DNA from: Pictodentalium vernedei
Lineage: Eukaryota > Mollusca > Scaphopoda > Dentaliida > Dentaliidae
Direction: 5' to 3'
DNA length: 64,000 bases
Assembly (NCBI GenBank): GCA_031216915.1
Contig: CM062292.1
Location: forward strand, 204,807,262 to 204,871,261
In this document: positions 32,276-42,626 of the stretch, in pieces
Layout: each line of letters begins with the position of its first letter
How positions within the stretch are numbered: the first letter of the stretch is position 1
The notes under the pieces: model-generated
What the model was told of the DNA's origin: nothing
The model's database searches: none
What the model saw: the letters and a program-made list of their open reading frames with translations, nothing else
Position numbers and translations under genes: made by a program

Positions 32276-32383
32276 CTCTGTAAACTTACTTCTTTCTGCC
32301 TGAAGCTTTACTTTAACAACTTCAAATGGATTAATGACCAATGCCTCTGTCATGCCAGAAAATAGACCTGCAATTGTAAGAAC
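32276..32383 (-). CDS. SLC25A21: Exon of mitochondrial 2-oxodicarboxylate carrier (SLC25A21-like)
   Basis: A 36-codon phase-0 exon upstream of the one at 17,896-18,060. It is preceded by an AG acceptor (TTTGGTACAG) and followed by the donor GTAAGTTG. The peptide reads VLTIAGLFSGMTEALV, then INPFEVVKVKLQAE, which contains the mitochondrial-carrier signature P-x-[DE]-x-[VIL]-[KR] (PFEVVK) at the start of the second carrier repeat. The GLxSGxTEAxVxNPFEVVKV pattern is that of SLC25A21. Splicing to the next exon gives a continuous carrier sequence. The exons for the first carrier repeat must lie above 32,383 and were not found in this window. Confidence 0.9.
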
Positions 32384-32555
32384 CTGTACCAAATTTATCA
32401 GCTATATATATATAAAAGTGAGTTTTTAAAATTAAATTATTTACAATGATGGCTAACAACATGATTACTATAATACCTGATTTAATTTCGATACTTTGGC
32501 CTGACAAAACAATTTTGTGAAGCAATTTCTCAAAATTAGGCTCTTAAAAAATAAT

Positions 32556-32731
32556 TCTTGTTTCTCAGGCACCTCCCAACTTGTTGAAAATCGGTCTCAT
32601 TCAACAGAGCAGTTTGAGGAGGTAAATTCCAAATATATTCAGGACTGTTTTGTGAATCAACAAAGAGAAAAAAAAATAGATGAAAAAAGGGTGCAACCCT
32701 CCCTTATCATAAAACTGCCTGAGAAAAAAGA
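32556..32731. mobile_element. Short MITE related to the element at 31,106-32,222
   Basis: Ends TTGTTTCTCAGGCA and TGCCTGAGAAAAAA are inverted relatives of the TCTGTTTCTCA family ends. About 175 bp long, with an unrelated interior. Confidence 0.5.
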
Positions 32732-33713
32732 TATTTTTTAATAAGCCTTAAATAGCAATTTTTAATTGCAGGAAGAAATGGTAACCTGTGGCATATTGCC
32801 AAGAGTAGCCCCATACATATATAATGCAGAGCCCTAGATGAGATTTTAGTCCTTTTGAGTATTTATTCCACAATTGATGAACTCAGTATTTTTTATTTCA
32901 ACTGACTGAAATGCTCTTCCGTATTCCTGGGTGATTGAGTAAAAGCATACTGCATGGGAAACAGAATAATACTGTTTTAGGGGTGAGGAATTGTTTTTGA
33001 ACACATTGATGGTTGCCAATATAAGACCTTTAGTATTACACTGAAAGAAGACCATAGAATTTTTATTCCATCTCTGTTCTCTTCTCACACCCAGTCAATT
33101 AAACTTTCTATCTATAGTCGCCTTATAGTATAGACTGAAAGACATCCCTAGGATTTTTATTATTTTCATAAAATGATATATATTGTCATATCACATTAAC
33201 TTTTTCAGTAGAATTATATAGGACCTCTATACACGCCACACCACCCCTCCACATTTATTTTCCCATTCCCACCTTTACTTTTTCTATGGTCATCTATAGT
33301 CAGCTATGCTCATCTACGGTCGTCTTTTAGTATGACACCATTGTTACTAATGCACATGGTCTGCAGATGCTACTTTTAGTGATGACATGTTACTAAAATG
33401 TGAAGTTCCATTAAGAGATGGAAAGAAGCTTAACCAACCTAAGAATTTTATTTTATGTTCACACTCAACGACTAGCTCTTGGACTAGGAGCACACTTTTC
33501 GGTGATGTCATTAACAGTAAAAAACATGAAAGCAGTATTCAGAATATGGGGTTAAAACGGAATGCTACACAGATTCCGAACATCGTGAAAGAGACCTGTC
33601 AGGAAAATTATGCTAGAGAATTTTCATCAATTGCATATTTGGTGGTTTCTTTGATTTTTAATATGCAACCCAATTTTTTTTTTGCGCTTTTGCATATTTT
33701 TATGCAAATACAA
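32732..33713. other. Unassigned sequence
   Basis: AT-rich DNA. A 121-codon open frame at 33,387-33,752 (plus strand) shows no recognisable domain and runs into the SINE. Nothing else is supported. Confidence 0.4.
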
Positions 33714-33940
33714 TGGTGGCATTGTGGACTAAGGCATACTGCACATCGATGATGCCCTTGTCTTCAACCAATGCTTAATCTGCTTGTGTGGAGTTAGTAT
33801 GTTGGGGAGTCTGACAGTTGTTTGCAGTTGCTCGGTGGGGCTCTCCAGCTACTCCAGCCTCCAAAACTGTCAGACACATGGTGACCCTGGCTGTCGAAAG
33901 TGGCATTAAACCCCAATAAATAAATAAAAAATAAATAAAG
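33714..33940 (+). mobile_element. tRNA-derived SINE, copy 3 (5' truncated)
   Basis: Body sequence GCATACTGCACATCGATG and CTTGTCTTCAACCAATGCTT, then GTGACCCTGGCTGTCGAAAG and an AATAAATAAATAAAAA tail. The tRNA-like head is missing. Confidence 0.75.
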
Positions 33941-33999
33941 CTGACAACACCTGCAAGCAAAATCATGGAATAACTAATTTTTTTCTTTTTTGGGGGGTC

Positions 34000-34155
34000 A
34001 AAAACATAGCTTATCACCCCTTATTGGAACAAGCTCATTCCAAATAAGCTATGTTTTTGAGGCGAAAAATGCAAAAAATAATGAGAACTGAATGGCAATT
34101 TTAGTGAATAGACCAGCTGGCCAATTTTGGCTATTATGCTGGGTAAAGAGATAAG
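34000..34155. mobile_element. Partial piggyBac-like MITE with perfect-arm hairpin
   Basis: AAAAACATAGCTTAT (34,000) is repeated inverted as ATAAGCTATGTTTTT (to 34,063) around GGAACAAGCTCATTCC. The right end GGGTAAAGAGATAA near 34,141 is a diverged form of GGGTAAAGGGTTAA. No left terminus was identified. Confidence 0.45.
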
Positions 34156-34386
34156 TTGAGATCACAGTGATGTCATGACTCATCTGTTTTCATGGCACTT
34201 AACTTTATAAACTAGAATTACAAAAATATACCATGTACATAAAAGTGGAAAAAAGGATATTTTACTAATTGTGACCAGTGAAAGCTTAATGCATCACTAA
34301 AAATTCATGTTGCAAAAAGCAAGTCAACACCAAATAATTTGTTCCCTGTATTACTAAATCCTCAACAACAAATGACCTAACTGATC

Positions 34387-34632
34387 TTAACCCTTTACCC
34401 AATGAACCGGTCACATCCGCCCACGTAATATGCAAATTCAGCAGCTGAGAAAATACTATTTTTCAAAACATTTCAACAAAACCATATCATGTGGCCCCTC
34501 TTTGGAACGCACTCATCGAGCTCATTCCAATGTGGGGTCACATGATATGTTTTTTTTTTTATTTTTTGAAAAATTAAAAAAAATATTTAAAATAATAAAT
34601 TTTGATATCATCTGCGTTGGGTAAAGGGTTAA
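34387..34632. mobile_element. piggyBac-like MITE, complete
   Basis: TTAA (34,387-34,390) and TTAA (34,629-34,632) flank inverted ends CCCTTTACCCAA and TTGGGTAAAGGG. TTAA targets and CCC-starting ends are the piggyBac signature. The interior is a hairpin with arms around ATCATGTGGCCCC and CACATGATAT. The element is 238 bp without the target site. Confidence 0.85.
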
Positions 34633-34670
34633 AAAGATTAATGCAGGCAAAAGGGTCTTATTTTTTCAAT

Positions 34671-34722
34671 TGATAGGTTACCAACAAATGATAGGTTACC
34701 AACAAATGATAGGTTACCAACG
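34671..34722 (+). repeat. 18-bp tandem repeat, about 2.8 copies
   Basis: Successive copies of GATAGGTTACCAACAAAT. Confidence 0.9.
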
Positions 34723-35533
34723 GTCAGACCAGGTGAATGGTAAATGGGTTATGCAAAATTCTGAAAACAGCAGGCCAGTGACCCCTCATTGGAAAGAGCG
34801 TGTCAAGGAAGTCATACAACATGGTTTTGTTTAAATATTTTGCAAATTGGAATAAAACAATAATTATTACCACTTTATAGGGCCAATCCTTAAGCTATAA
34901 TCACTAAAAATGAGGGCGTTCATTTTGTAAATTCACCCTGTTCCCGATGACATCACCGGGCAAGCGGAAGGGGCAATAATAAAATTGATTTTCATTATTG
35001 GCCCGGCGGCCCAGTGATGTCAATGTTCATTCAGCATTTCAGAGCATCAAACCACCGAGGTAACTCTCCTTCACTTCTGAGAATTATTGATATATTTTGA
35101 ATGCTGTCGTGTTTAAATTGATGATTTCTCAGTCGTTTCCTTGAGCTCTCCGTTATTTCGTGAGAAAAGAGCATCTCATTTGAGAGTATAATCATCCGAT
35201 GATCATCATCAGGTAAGTAACATACATTGTAAATAATATATCGTCAGTTGTTTGTCAATTTCGCCTGAACTTGGCTTATGTCTCACCTAATTTTGATGTG
35301 AACAAGACAATTGTCAGTTGATCAGTCATGTGACTATGGGAAGTGACCTTACTAAGTTAGCCCAAAAAGCTTCAATGCTGTGATGAAAGTGATTGTTTTT
35401 TGTTCATTAAATTATGTTGAGTTCAGTAGTACATTACTTCTTTCCTTGAAAATCCAATGAAGCAATACCTACATGTACCTAGTGCCCTTGAATATTTATT
35501 AACAGTCCATGTGGTAATAATAGTAATAACATT

Positions 35534-35747
35534 TTATCATTTTAATTATACAATAACATGATTTTGTAGGGCATTATGGTTCATTAATGGCCCTACAGGA
35601 ATGATTAAAAGCCCTTGGGCCTATTAGCAGCCCTCGACTCCATCTTGGGCCGCTAATAATCCCTTGGACTTTTAATCATTCCTGCCGGGCCATTAATGAA
35701 CCATAACGCCCTACAAAATCATGTTATTGTATAATTAAAATGATAAA
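35534..35747. repeat. Long hairpin with arms of about 100 bp
   Basis: Left arm 35,534-35,632 (for example CAATAACATGATTTTGTAGG and GGTTCATTAATGG) pairs with right arm 35,646-35,747, leaving a loop of about 13 bp. Arms differ by only a few bases. GATTGGGAAAAGAGTTAA at 35,762-35,779 resembles the piggyBac-like MITE end, so the hairpin may be the inside of a larger foldback element. Confidence 0.85.
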
Positions 35748-35780
35748 TTTTGATATCCTGTGGATTGGGAAAAGAGTTAA

Positions 35781-36529
35781 TCATATCTGATGATTGTGTT
35801 CATATTAGTTAATAGCTTACTCCTGTGTTCCAAATAATTAAACCCATACCAGGCCTGACCAGGCCTGGCATTCTTTAAGAGTGCAGGAGTGCTGCACACC
35901 TACTGCACACCTAGAAAAAAATGAGGAGGGCAATTTTTTGCACCCCTTGATTTTCTGGAATGGCATACCTGTTTGGGGCTGCCTTTAAAATCTATTATCA
36001 TTTACTACCTATTGGCACAGAGAATACATTGGAACTCAGGGACGATTTGTCAATATTGCATTGATTCGAAATAATTCATGACCCATTCTGTGATGCATTT
36101 CGATAGATTTTGAGCGTAGAAGACAGTCACATAAGAATTGAATGCAATATTTTGAATAATGAGAAGATGTGTGTGCCAATTTTTCCACAATGTAGCTGAA
36201 TGTAGTACAATTTTCCAGTCACAATATTAATACCTTGAAGTGAATATAACCAAAGTAAGATACAAGTTTTTGCATTGAAAATTTCAGGTGCAAGTGCACT
36301 CCCAAGCAATTTGAGGAGGGCAACTGTTTTGTACTCCTTGATTTTCTAGATTTCCAGGCCTGCCATGCTATTATTAATTTTGGGGAATCTTTTTCCACCC
36401 CATATGATTCTTATTGGGACCCCAATGTTTATTTATTTTCACCAGGTTGGACTGTTAGCCCATCATCAGGATGAAATAATTTGGACTCAATTCTTAAAAT
36501 TTTACCATAAGGTTCCACAAAGTATATCT
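35781..36529. other. Unassigned sequence
   Basis: No gene was recognised. GAGGAGGGCAA...CTCCTTGATTTTCT-type text occurs near 35,930 and 36,315, and CCAGGCCTG near 35,860 and 36,355, suggesting an old repeat pair. Confidence 0.4.
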
Positions 36530-36897
36530 TCTGTTTCTCAGGGCATTTTTTGTAAAATTGCATGTGAGCAGGCGTTTTTTTATTTTACTTTTCATTTTTG
36601 TAATTATTTTTTGCAATCAAAAAAAAGTTCATGTTCTTGGTTTGTTTTATGCTTTAGGCCTCATAATCTACAGAACAGCTTGGTTGGTGGTGTATTTTGT
36701 TCCTTGAGTGCAAGAAGGCTTTGCAGTGCTAAAGCATTGCAAAGCCTTGTTGCACTCAGGGGACAAATTTATCAATTTTATTAACTTGGGTAACATATCA
36801 GACATAAACCATTTAATTTTTAATTTTTTAAGACTGCATTGGTTAAAAAAAAGAGTGCATGTAGCAGCCAAAAGGACGATATGGGAGGCATGAGAAA
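36530..36897. mobile_element. MITE, second copy of the TCTGTTTCTCA family
   Basis: Starts TCTGTTTCTCAGGGC and contains the hairpin AAGGCTTTGCAGTG...CATTGCAAAGCCTT. It closes with GGCATGAGAAA, where the left end of DIRS copy E begins immediately. It serves as the uninterrupted reference for 31,106-32,222. Confidence 0.65.
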
Positions 36898-37340
36898 TTA
36901 ATATTTTTTAGTAAATTTTGTTTCGTAACATACCTACGGTATCACAATTGTTTACAATTGGCTGTAACGTAAGTGCAAGCCCAACTTTGGAATTAACTCA
37001 AGCTAATAACTTTTCCAAACGGGTTGGAAAAGTGGAAGAGTGCAAAAGCACGAAAAAAAAAGATCGAAAAAGGGTTGAGTGAGACCGGCACTCGACATTA
37101 CAGGTACTCTCTCTGCACACCTCTTGCATTTACCGAGTGCATGCGCAACAATCATGACGTCAATTCTGAATTTCCGCCAATGAAAAGTTTGTAATTTAGA
37201 GGGGAGGCAACGATATCAAAAGATATACTATAGGATGGTGGGTATCCAGTAAACAATTGTCGTAGGTATGTTAAGAAACAAAATTTACTAAAAAATTTTA
37301 ATTTCTTCTCAACCTACTCACAATTGTTTACAATTGGCTG
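36898..37340 (+). repeat. Left terminal repeat and internal complementary region of copy E
   Basis: The terminal repeat contains CACAATTGTTTACAATTGGC and GAGTGCATGCGCAACAA. At 37,251-37,340 GTAGGTATGTTAAGAAACAA (left-end complement) meets CTCAACCTACTCACAATTG (right-end complement), again the circle-junction layout. Confidence 0.75.
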
Positions 37341-37619
37341 AATAAACAATAGGAGGAGGTGAATCACATAACCAATACCAACAAGCGCAGCAGAAAGAAT
37401 GCAAGGAGGGCAGAGAATGACAGTGAAACCTGTAAAAGAAGAAAGCGGAAAGCTGCTGAATAAGAAACTGAAACACCAACACCACAGTGTTGAAAAGAAT
37501 GAAGCACCTGAAAAGGATAAGGCTGTGCGATGCACAAACCTGAAAAAAACATATTTAGCAAGGGTGCACAACAGCCTGAGCAGCAACGAGAGGGCCTAAA
37601 GAAAAAAGGTCCTCAGATT

Positions 37620-38615
37620 GCTGCTGTAGATGGCGGAGATAAAAGGAGGAGAAAGTAGAAGCATTCCTCTAGTAAGCCGTATTCATAACGTCCCTGAGCA
37701 AAACAGAATTCAAGAACGCCCAGGAAGTAGAAATGGCACGAACCTCATGAGCATTAAATTGAGCAAAACAGAATTCAAGAACGCCCAGGAAGTAGAAATG
37801 GCACGAACCTCATGAGCATTAAATTGGTTCGAAACAAGATCCGAAGCAGACAAACTGGAATAAGCCAGACTGATTGCGAGATATATCCACTTGGAAATAG
37901 AATTGGAAGAGACAGACTACCTCCCAGGAATGAGAGACAGAAAGAATCTCTTCCGGCACCTCCGAAAGAACTCTGTGCAATTAATATAAGTCTTGATCAC
38001 ATGATCAGGACAAAAAAGAGACCTCTGGCTATTGACAGCAGGGAGAGCCCGAATATAGATGGGAGGAGATACCGAATCAGGAAGCTGATTCTTGGTCAGA
38101 AAAGAGCAATCAGTGGTGAAGGTTACACTGTTAGCCTCATTCCTGAAAAAAGATGAATCAACAGAAAGTGCATGAAGCTCACTGACACATCTGGTAGAAG
38201 CAAACGTTAGAAGGAAAGCAGTCTTATATGACAGAAAACACATATCGGTTTCAGATTAAGGCTAGAACGGCACCCCCATCAAACAATGTAACACCCATGC
38301 CAAGTTCCATTTGGGTGTAAGATGCAAAACTCGAGGCCTCTTCAGAAAAAAGTGCCAAATCAGTTTTGGAGAGAAAGAGATTATGACCGATGCACTGCTT
38401 TCCAGATAGGAGAATGTATCTGACAGCATAGACCGATAGCCCTTAATAGTAACAGACTGGAGGCCTTTGGAGTCAAAAAGGTATACCAGAAAATCCGCAA
38501 TGTGAGCGATTGACGGATTTCAGTAATTCACATGTTGAGCTGTACACCTGCGGCAGAAAACTTTCCACTTAGCAGCATAAGTCATGCCAGTTGTTCGTCT
38601 TGAAAAAACCTCTAC
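37620..38615 (-). pseudogene. DIRS tyrosine recombinase fragment, copy E
   Basis: On the minus strand, YKTAFLLTFASTRCVSELHA (around 38,230) corresponds to the catalytic-arginine region of the copy B recombinase; Cys has replaced the catalytic Arg. RKRFFLSLIPG follows. The HEVRA motif region lies in a 65-bp tandem duplication (37,696-37,825), which breaks the frame. It is clearly inactive. Confidence 0.75.
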
Positions 38616-38619
38616 GTCT

Positions 38620-39103
38620 GACAGGCCTCAATATTTCAAAAATCATGGGAAACCATATTTTGTTTCTGTCATTTTGCATCATGGGGAAAGACCGATAACG
38701 ATTTTCCCATTCCGTCAACAGGGGTGTAAAAATACAGCAAATATCACCCGCTCTGCAGGACTAGTAGACTAGTCTGTCAACCAAATTGGGAAATTTAATC
38801 TGAAAAGATGCGATCACCTCGCACCCCATGCAGATATCCACAATGCACAACTCATCTCTGGGAAAAACTAGTGGGGGAGGGGGAGCACACTAAGTGCGCC
38901 GATGCCTGGATTCACCCTCTTGGTAAAAACTATTTTAACAGCACATAGCTTTTCAAGTTTAATATGACATTCAAGCCAAAAATAGCCCGGGACAAGCAAT
39001 TCTTTTTTTTTGGTTGTCGCTGGTAGAAATTACTTGTCAGTGACAAGCAGACATGCCTTATTTGGACCCCTGCAGGGAGGGTGGGGGGTGGGGGGGTGGG
39101 GGG
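38620..39103. other. Unassigned spacer between DIRS fragments
   Basis: No coding match. It contains TTGTCAGTGACAA (small palindrome near 39,034) and a G-rich tract at about 39,074-39,105. Confidence 0.4.
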
Positions 39104-39857
39104 GACTCAGTCGGCTGTGACTTCAGCGGCCTATCTGGACGACATCCTCCAATGGCACCACAATGCTGCAGTCCTGGTGTCCGATGTCTGATGGTTGCTT
39201 GGCCTGCTGGCGTCGATGGGTTTCAGAGTCATTTGTGAGAATTTGGATCTCCCTCCTTCTCAGCAATTTTGTCATTTGGGAATCGATTTTGACACTTTTC
39301 ACAATGTGGTGTCGGTTCCCAATGCTCGGGCAGTGATCCTTTCCGCCTTGACTTGGAACCTGCTCCGATCCTCCTCAGTCTCGGTGACAGATCTCATTCC
39401 GCTGGATCGCTTGTTTGTCCGACCTCTCCAACACTTCCTGTTGGATCATTGGCGTCCGAATATGGATCCTCTGGACCTGGAACTTCAAATTCCTTGGTCC
39501 TTGGTTTGTCACCTCCACCCTTGGGCCGATGGTCCCTGGTTGACTCAGGGTGTCCCGTTGCATCTTCCTTCAGGTGATTGCATCCTTACTGCGGATTCCA
39601 ACGATCGGGGCTGGGTTGCGATGTTGGATCCTCTCGGTCTGTCTACTCACAACGAGTGGAACAGCCAGCAGATGGCCCTTCATTTCAAACAGAAGGAGCT
39701 CCTTGCTCTTCTGTTGAGTTTTCAGCAATGGAACTCTCACCTAACGAATCACACAGTCCTGCTTCTTTCGGACAATTTGACAGTGTTGGTCTACATCTGG
39801 AATCAAGGTGGCACGCATTTGATTCCCATGTATCGGCTATCTCGGGATATTCTGAAC
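39104..39857 (+). pseudogene. DIRS RT / RNase H fragment on the plus strand
   Basis: Starts at TQSAVTSAAYLDDILQ, the catalytic motif, and continues through the connection domain (HLGIDFDTFHNVVSVPNARA) into RNase H (LTADSNDRGW, LLLSDNLTVLVYI). It is the same subfamily as copy A but in the opposite orientation to every other DIRS fragment here. A stop after the YLDD region breaks the frame. It ends near 39,857 at an abrupt junction with a minus-strand recombinase fragment. Confidence 0.85.
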
Positions 39858-40944
39858 AGGACAAAGAGGCCTCCAGCCATCGACAGCAGGGAGAGCCCAA
39901 ATGCAGATGGGAGAAGGTACCAAATCAGGAAGTTGATTCTTGGCCAGAAAAGAGCAATCAGTAGTGAAGGTGACACTGTTAGCCTCATTTCTGAAGAAAG
40001 CAGAATCAACAGATGGCGCATGAAGCTCACTGACACGTCGAGCAGAAGCAAACGCTATAAGGAAAGCCTTTTTATAGGTGAGAAAACGTATATCGGTCTC
40101 AGATAAAGGCTCGAATGGCATCCCCTCCAAACAGTGCAACACCCATGCCAAGTTCCACTTGGGTGTAAGATGCAAGACTCGAGGCCTCTTCGATGAAAAG
40201 TGCCGAATGAGTTTGGAGAGAAAAAGATTACGACCGATGCACCGCTTTCCCACATAAGTGAAAGTATCAGACAGCATAGACCGATAGCCCTTAATTGTAA
40301 TAGGCAGGAGGCCCTTGGAGTCAAAAAGGTATACCAGAAAATCCACAATTTGAGCGATTGACGGATCACGGTAATCCACACTGTGATCTGTACACCAGCA
40401 GCAGAAAACCTTCCACTTCGCAGCATAAGTCATGCCAGTGGAATGTTGCCGCGATGCAGAAATGCACTCCACTGTTCGTCTCGAAAAACCTCTACATTGG
40501 AGAGAGGACCTGATAAAAGACAGGCGTGAAGGGACAGGCTCGCCAGGTTGTTGTGATACTTCCTGGGATGATCCTGGGAAAGAAGATCATTACGTTGAGG
40601 TAGACGAATTGGCCGATCTCCCAACAGAGGCCACAGCAGATTGATCCACACCCTCTGTCGGGACTGAGGTGCGATCAGAATGATCCTGCAACTGCAAGCA
40701 CAAATTTTCGCCAATACTTGAGGAAGAAGCAGTGCAGGAGGGAAGGCATAGCCGATCCAACCTGTCCAGTCCAGAGACAGAGCATCTACCGCAAATGCCA
40801 GAAGATGTGGACAAGAAGAGACAAAGGTCTCTACCTAATGATTCCAGCAAGTGGCGGAAAGGCCGACCAGAGGACGCCCCCACCGCTCGCAAATCACCTG
40901 AAACAAAGACCGATGTAGCATCCATTCCGTTGGAAGGACACTAA
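39858..40944 (-). pseudogene. DIRS RNase H-methyltransferase tail and recombinase fragment, copy E
   Basis: From 40,944 downward, the end of the RT polyprotein (MLHRS...QVICERWGRP and the AFAVDALSLDW region) is spread over two frames. A 211-codon open frame (40,472-39,837) then carries the recombinase with YAAKWKVFCCWC, GYRSMLSDTF and ARRVSELHA. The catalytic Arg is kept here. The sequence stops before the H-x-x-R and Tyr motifs, at the inversion junction near 39,857. The outer end near 40,944 is abrupt. Confidence 0.85.
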
Positions 40945-41169
40945 AATGGCGATTGATTGAGGTTGGAGACAGCTGGCTGAGTTGCTAATTTTTGTGTTTG
41001 CCTTTCAATCTAGGAGTTAATTTATGATGTTATGTATAGTGGCAGAATAGTGGGAAAAGTTTTTATGTATACGCCTTTAAGAGACTTTAGATACATATGC
41101 AGTCATTGATTTCTTAGTTGTGATAGAAGCACTCTTTATTGTTTCATAGCAACGGTTTCTGTTTCAAAA

Positions 41170-41946
41170 ATGCCAAAGCAAAATCTGGACAAGGGCGAGG
41201 AGAAAATTACAAATGCAGACTTGAAACAACTTATTGTTGACATGGAACATTCGTTCGACAGCAAATTCAAAATAATGAGGGATGGTCTGTCTGATGTAAA
41301 AAAGGAAATTGTATCCATCAACAATTCAATTACCGAAATGAGAACCGAAGTCACCGATCTGATGAGCAGAAGAGTAGATTATAACGCTCAGAGGGTCGAA
41401 GATATAGAGAATAATATGATTCCAAATCTAGAGGGCTCCTTTCAGGCTAAAATTCAAGAATTAGAGGAGAAGCTAGTTTTTGCTGAGATACATGACAGAA
41501 AGCTCAATTTATTATTGTATGGTTTAGCTGAGAAACCGGGCGAAGATCCTTATTCCACAGTTAAAGAGTTCTTACTCAACGATTTTAAATTACAGGACAG
41601 TACCGCATCTGGCTTTATGACAAGAACAGTGAATGTGCATAGGCTGCCCTCTTCGAATTTTGGCAACAGACATCCTCCTCCCCCAAGACCCCTCCTAATT
41701 CATATGGGAAGCGACAGAGATAAACAAGACATACTGAACGCGACTCCCAACTTGAAGGGGAGTAGGAAAAGTGTCAGAACAGATCTTCCTCCTGCACTGA
41801 AGAGGGAACGAGGCCAACTCTCCGGTAATGCATTTCGTTTAAGATCGGAAAAAGGCTACAAGACTAGAATTCGCATTAGTGGCGTAAGGGTAATTCTAGA
41901 GGTGAAGGAAAGAGTTAACTCGTCATGGAAGGAATTCTCTGCTTGA
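41170..41946 (+). CDS. LINE ORF1-like protein (coiled coil plus RRM-like)
   Basis: An intact 258-codon frame with an ATG at 41,170. Residues 15-100 are charged heptad-like sequence consistent with a coiled coil. Residues 104-190 (EIHDRKLNLLLYGLAEKPGE, later RPLLIHMGSDRDKQDIL) have the layout of the RRM-like domain of L1-type ORF1 proteins, and a basic C-terminal part (RTDLPPALKRERGQL) matches the C-terminal domain pattern. Such proteins bind RNA and act as chaperones in LINE retrotransposition. No RT gene follows within the next several kb, so it is an orphan ORF1 or a domesticated copy. The match is by pattern, not alignment. Confidence 0.6.
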   Translation: MPKQNLDKGEEKITNADLKQLIVDMEHSFDSKFKIMRDGLSDVKKEIVSINNSITEMRTEVTDLMSRRVDYNAQRVEDIENNMIPNLEGSFQAKIQELEEKLVFAEIHDRKLNLLLYGLAEKPGEDPYSTVKEFLLNDFKLQDSTASGFMTRTVNVHRLPSSNFGNRHPPPPRPLLIHMGSDRDKQDILNATPNLKGSRKSVRTDLPPALKRERGQLSGNAFRLRSEKGYKTRIRISGVRVILEVKERVNSSWKEFSA

Positions 41947-42019
41947 TAACTATATTACGGGCCATAACACAAACATAGTCCTAATTGTTATTAGTTGTTG
42001 TTAGAATGTTTATTACATA

Positions 42020-42520
42020 ATATTTACACACATATATCTACATACACATTTTGCATGTGGTGTACATAAAATTACATATATGTATATATAGTGTGTATGA
42101 GTTTATGTTACCAATGATAATCTTACATCCATACATCACACCGTAATTTAATCTTCCCCCTCTGCCAATGCCAAGTGGTGGAGGACACTGGTTTGCACTT
42201 GATGCTGCATCTGGTGTTGGTCAGTGTTTGCTACCATTTGGCGTTTGTAGTAGGGGTAATAACTAGATAATATTTGCAAACATATATCTGCATACACATT
42301 TTATATGTGGTGTATATAAATCTAGATATATGTATGGTTGATGTATGTGGGTTTATGTTACCAAGTATAATACAACTTCTATCACCACACACCACACCAC
42401 AATTCAATTTATCCCCTCTGCCAATGCCTAGTGGTGGTGGACTCTGGTTTGCACTTGATGCTGCATCTTGTGTTGGTCACTGTTTACTACCATTTGGCGT
42501 TTGTAGTGGGGGTAATCTGT
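42020..42520 (+). repeat. Two tandem copies of about 248 bp
   Basis: Each unit contains CATATATCTRCATACACATT and CACTTGATGCTGCATCT, then CTACCATTTGGCGTTTGTAG. Copies begin near 42,020 and 42,268. Confidence 0.85.
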
Positions 42521-42626
42521 ACGCTGTATTGCAAGAGGTGCAAGAAGTTGTAAGTATCGGGGAGTAGTTTAGATATTATCTATCATTGTATGCATTGAAG
42601 GGAAGGAGTTAATAGAAGTTAGGCTT

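Larger units (their letters stand above)
36898..38620 (-). mobile_element. DIRS-type retrotransposon, copy E (left part)
   Basis: Left terminal repeat, internal complementary region and part of the tyrosine recombinase, all reading on the minus strand. Similarity to the second E fragment (39,858-40,944) ends near 38,615. It belongs to the subfamily of copy A by terminal repeats. It is joined to the end of a MITE on its left. Confidence 0.75.

Noticed and set aside
33387..33752. 121-codon plus-strand open frame
   Set aside because: No recognisable domain or splice context, and its end runs into a SINE. Too weak to annotate as a gene.
37314..37586. Hydrophobic 90-codon minus-strand frame in copy E
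   Set aside because: It overlaps the internal complementary region and non-coding 3' part of the DIRS element and has no homology to its genes.
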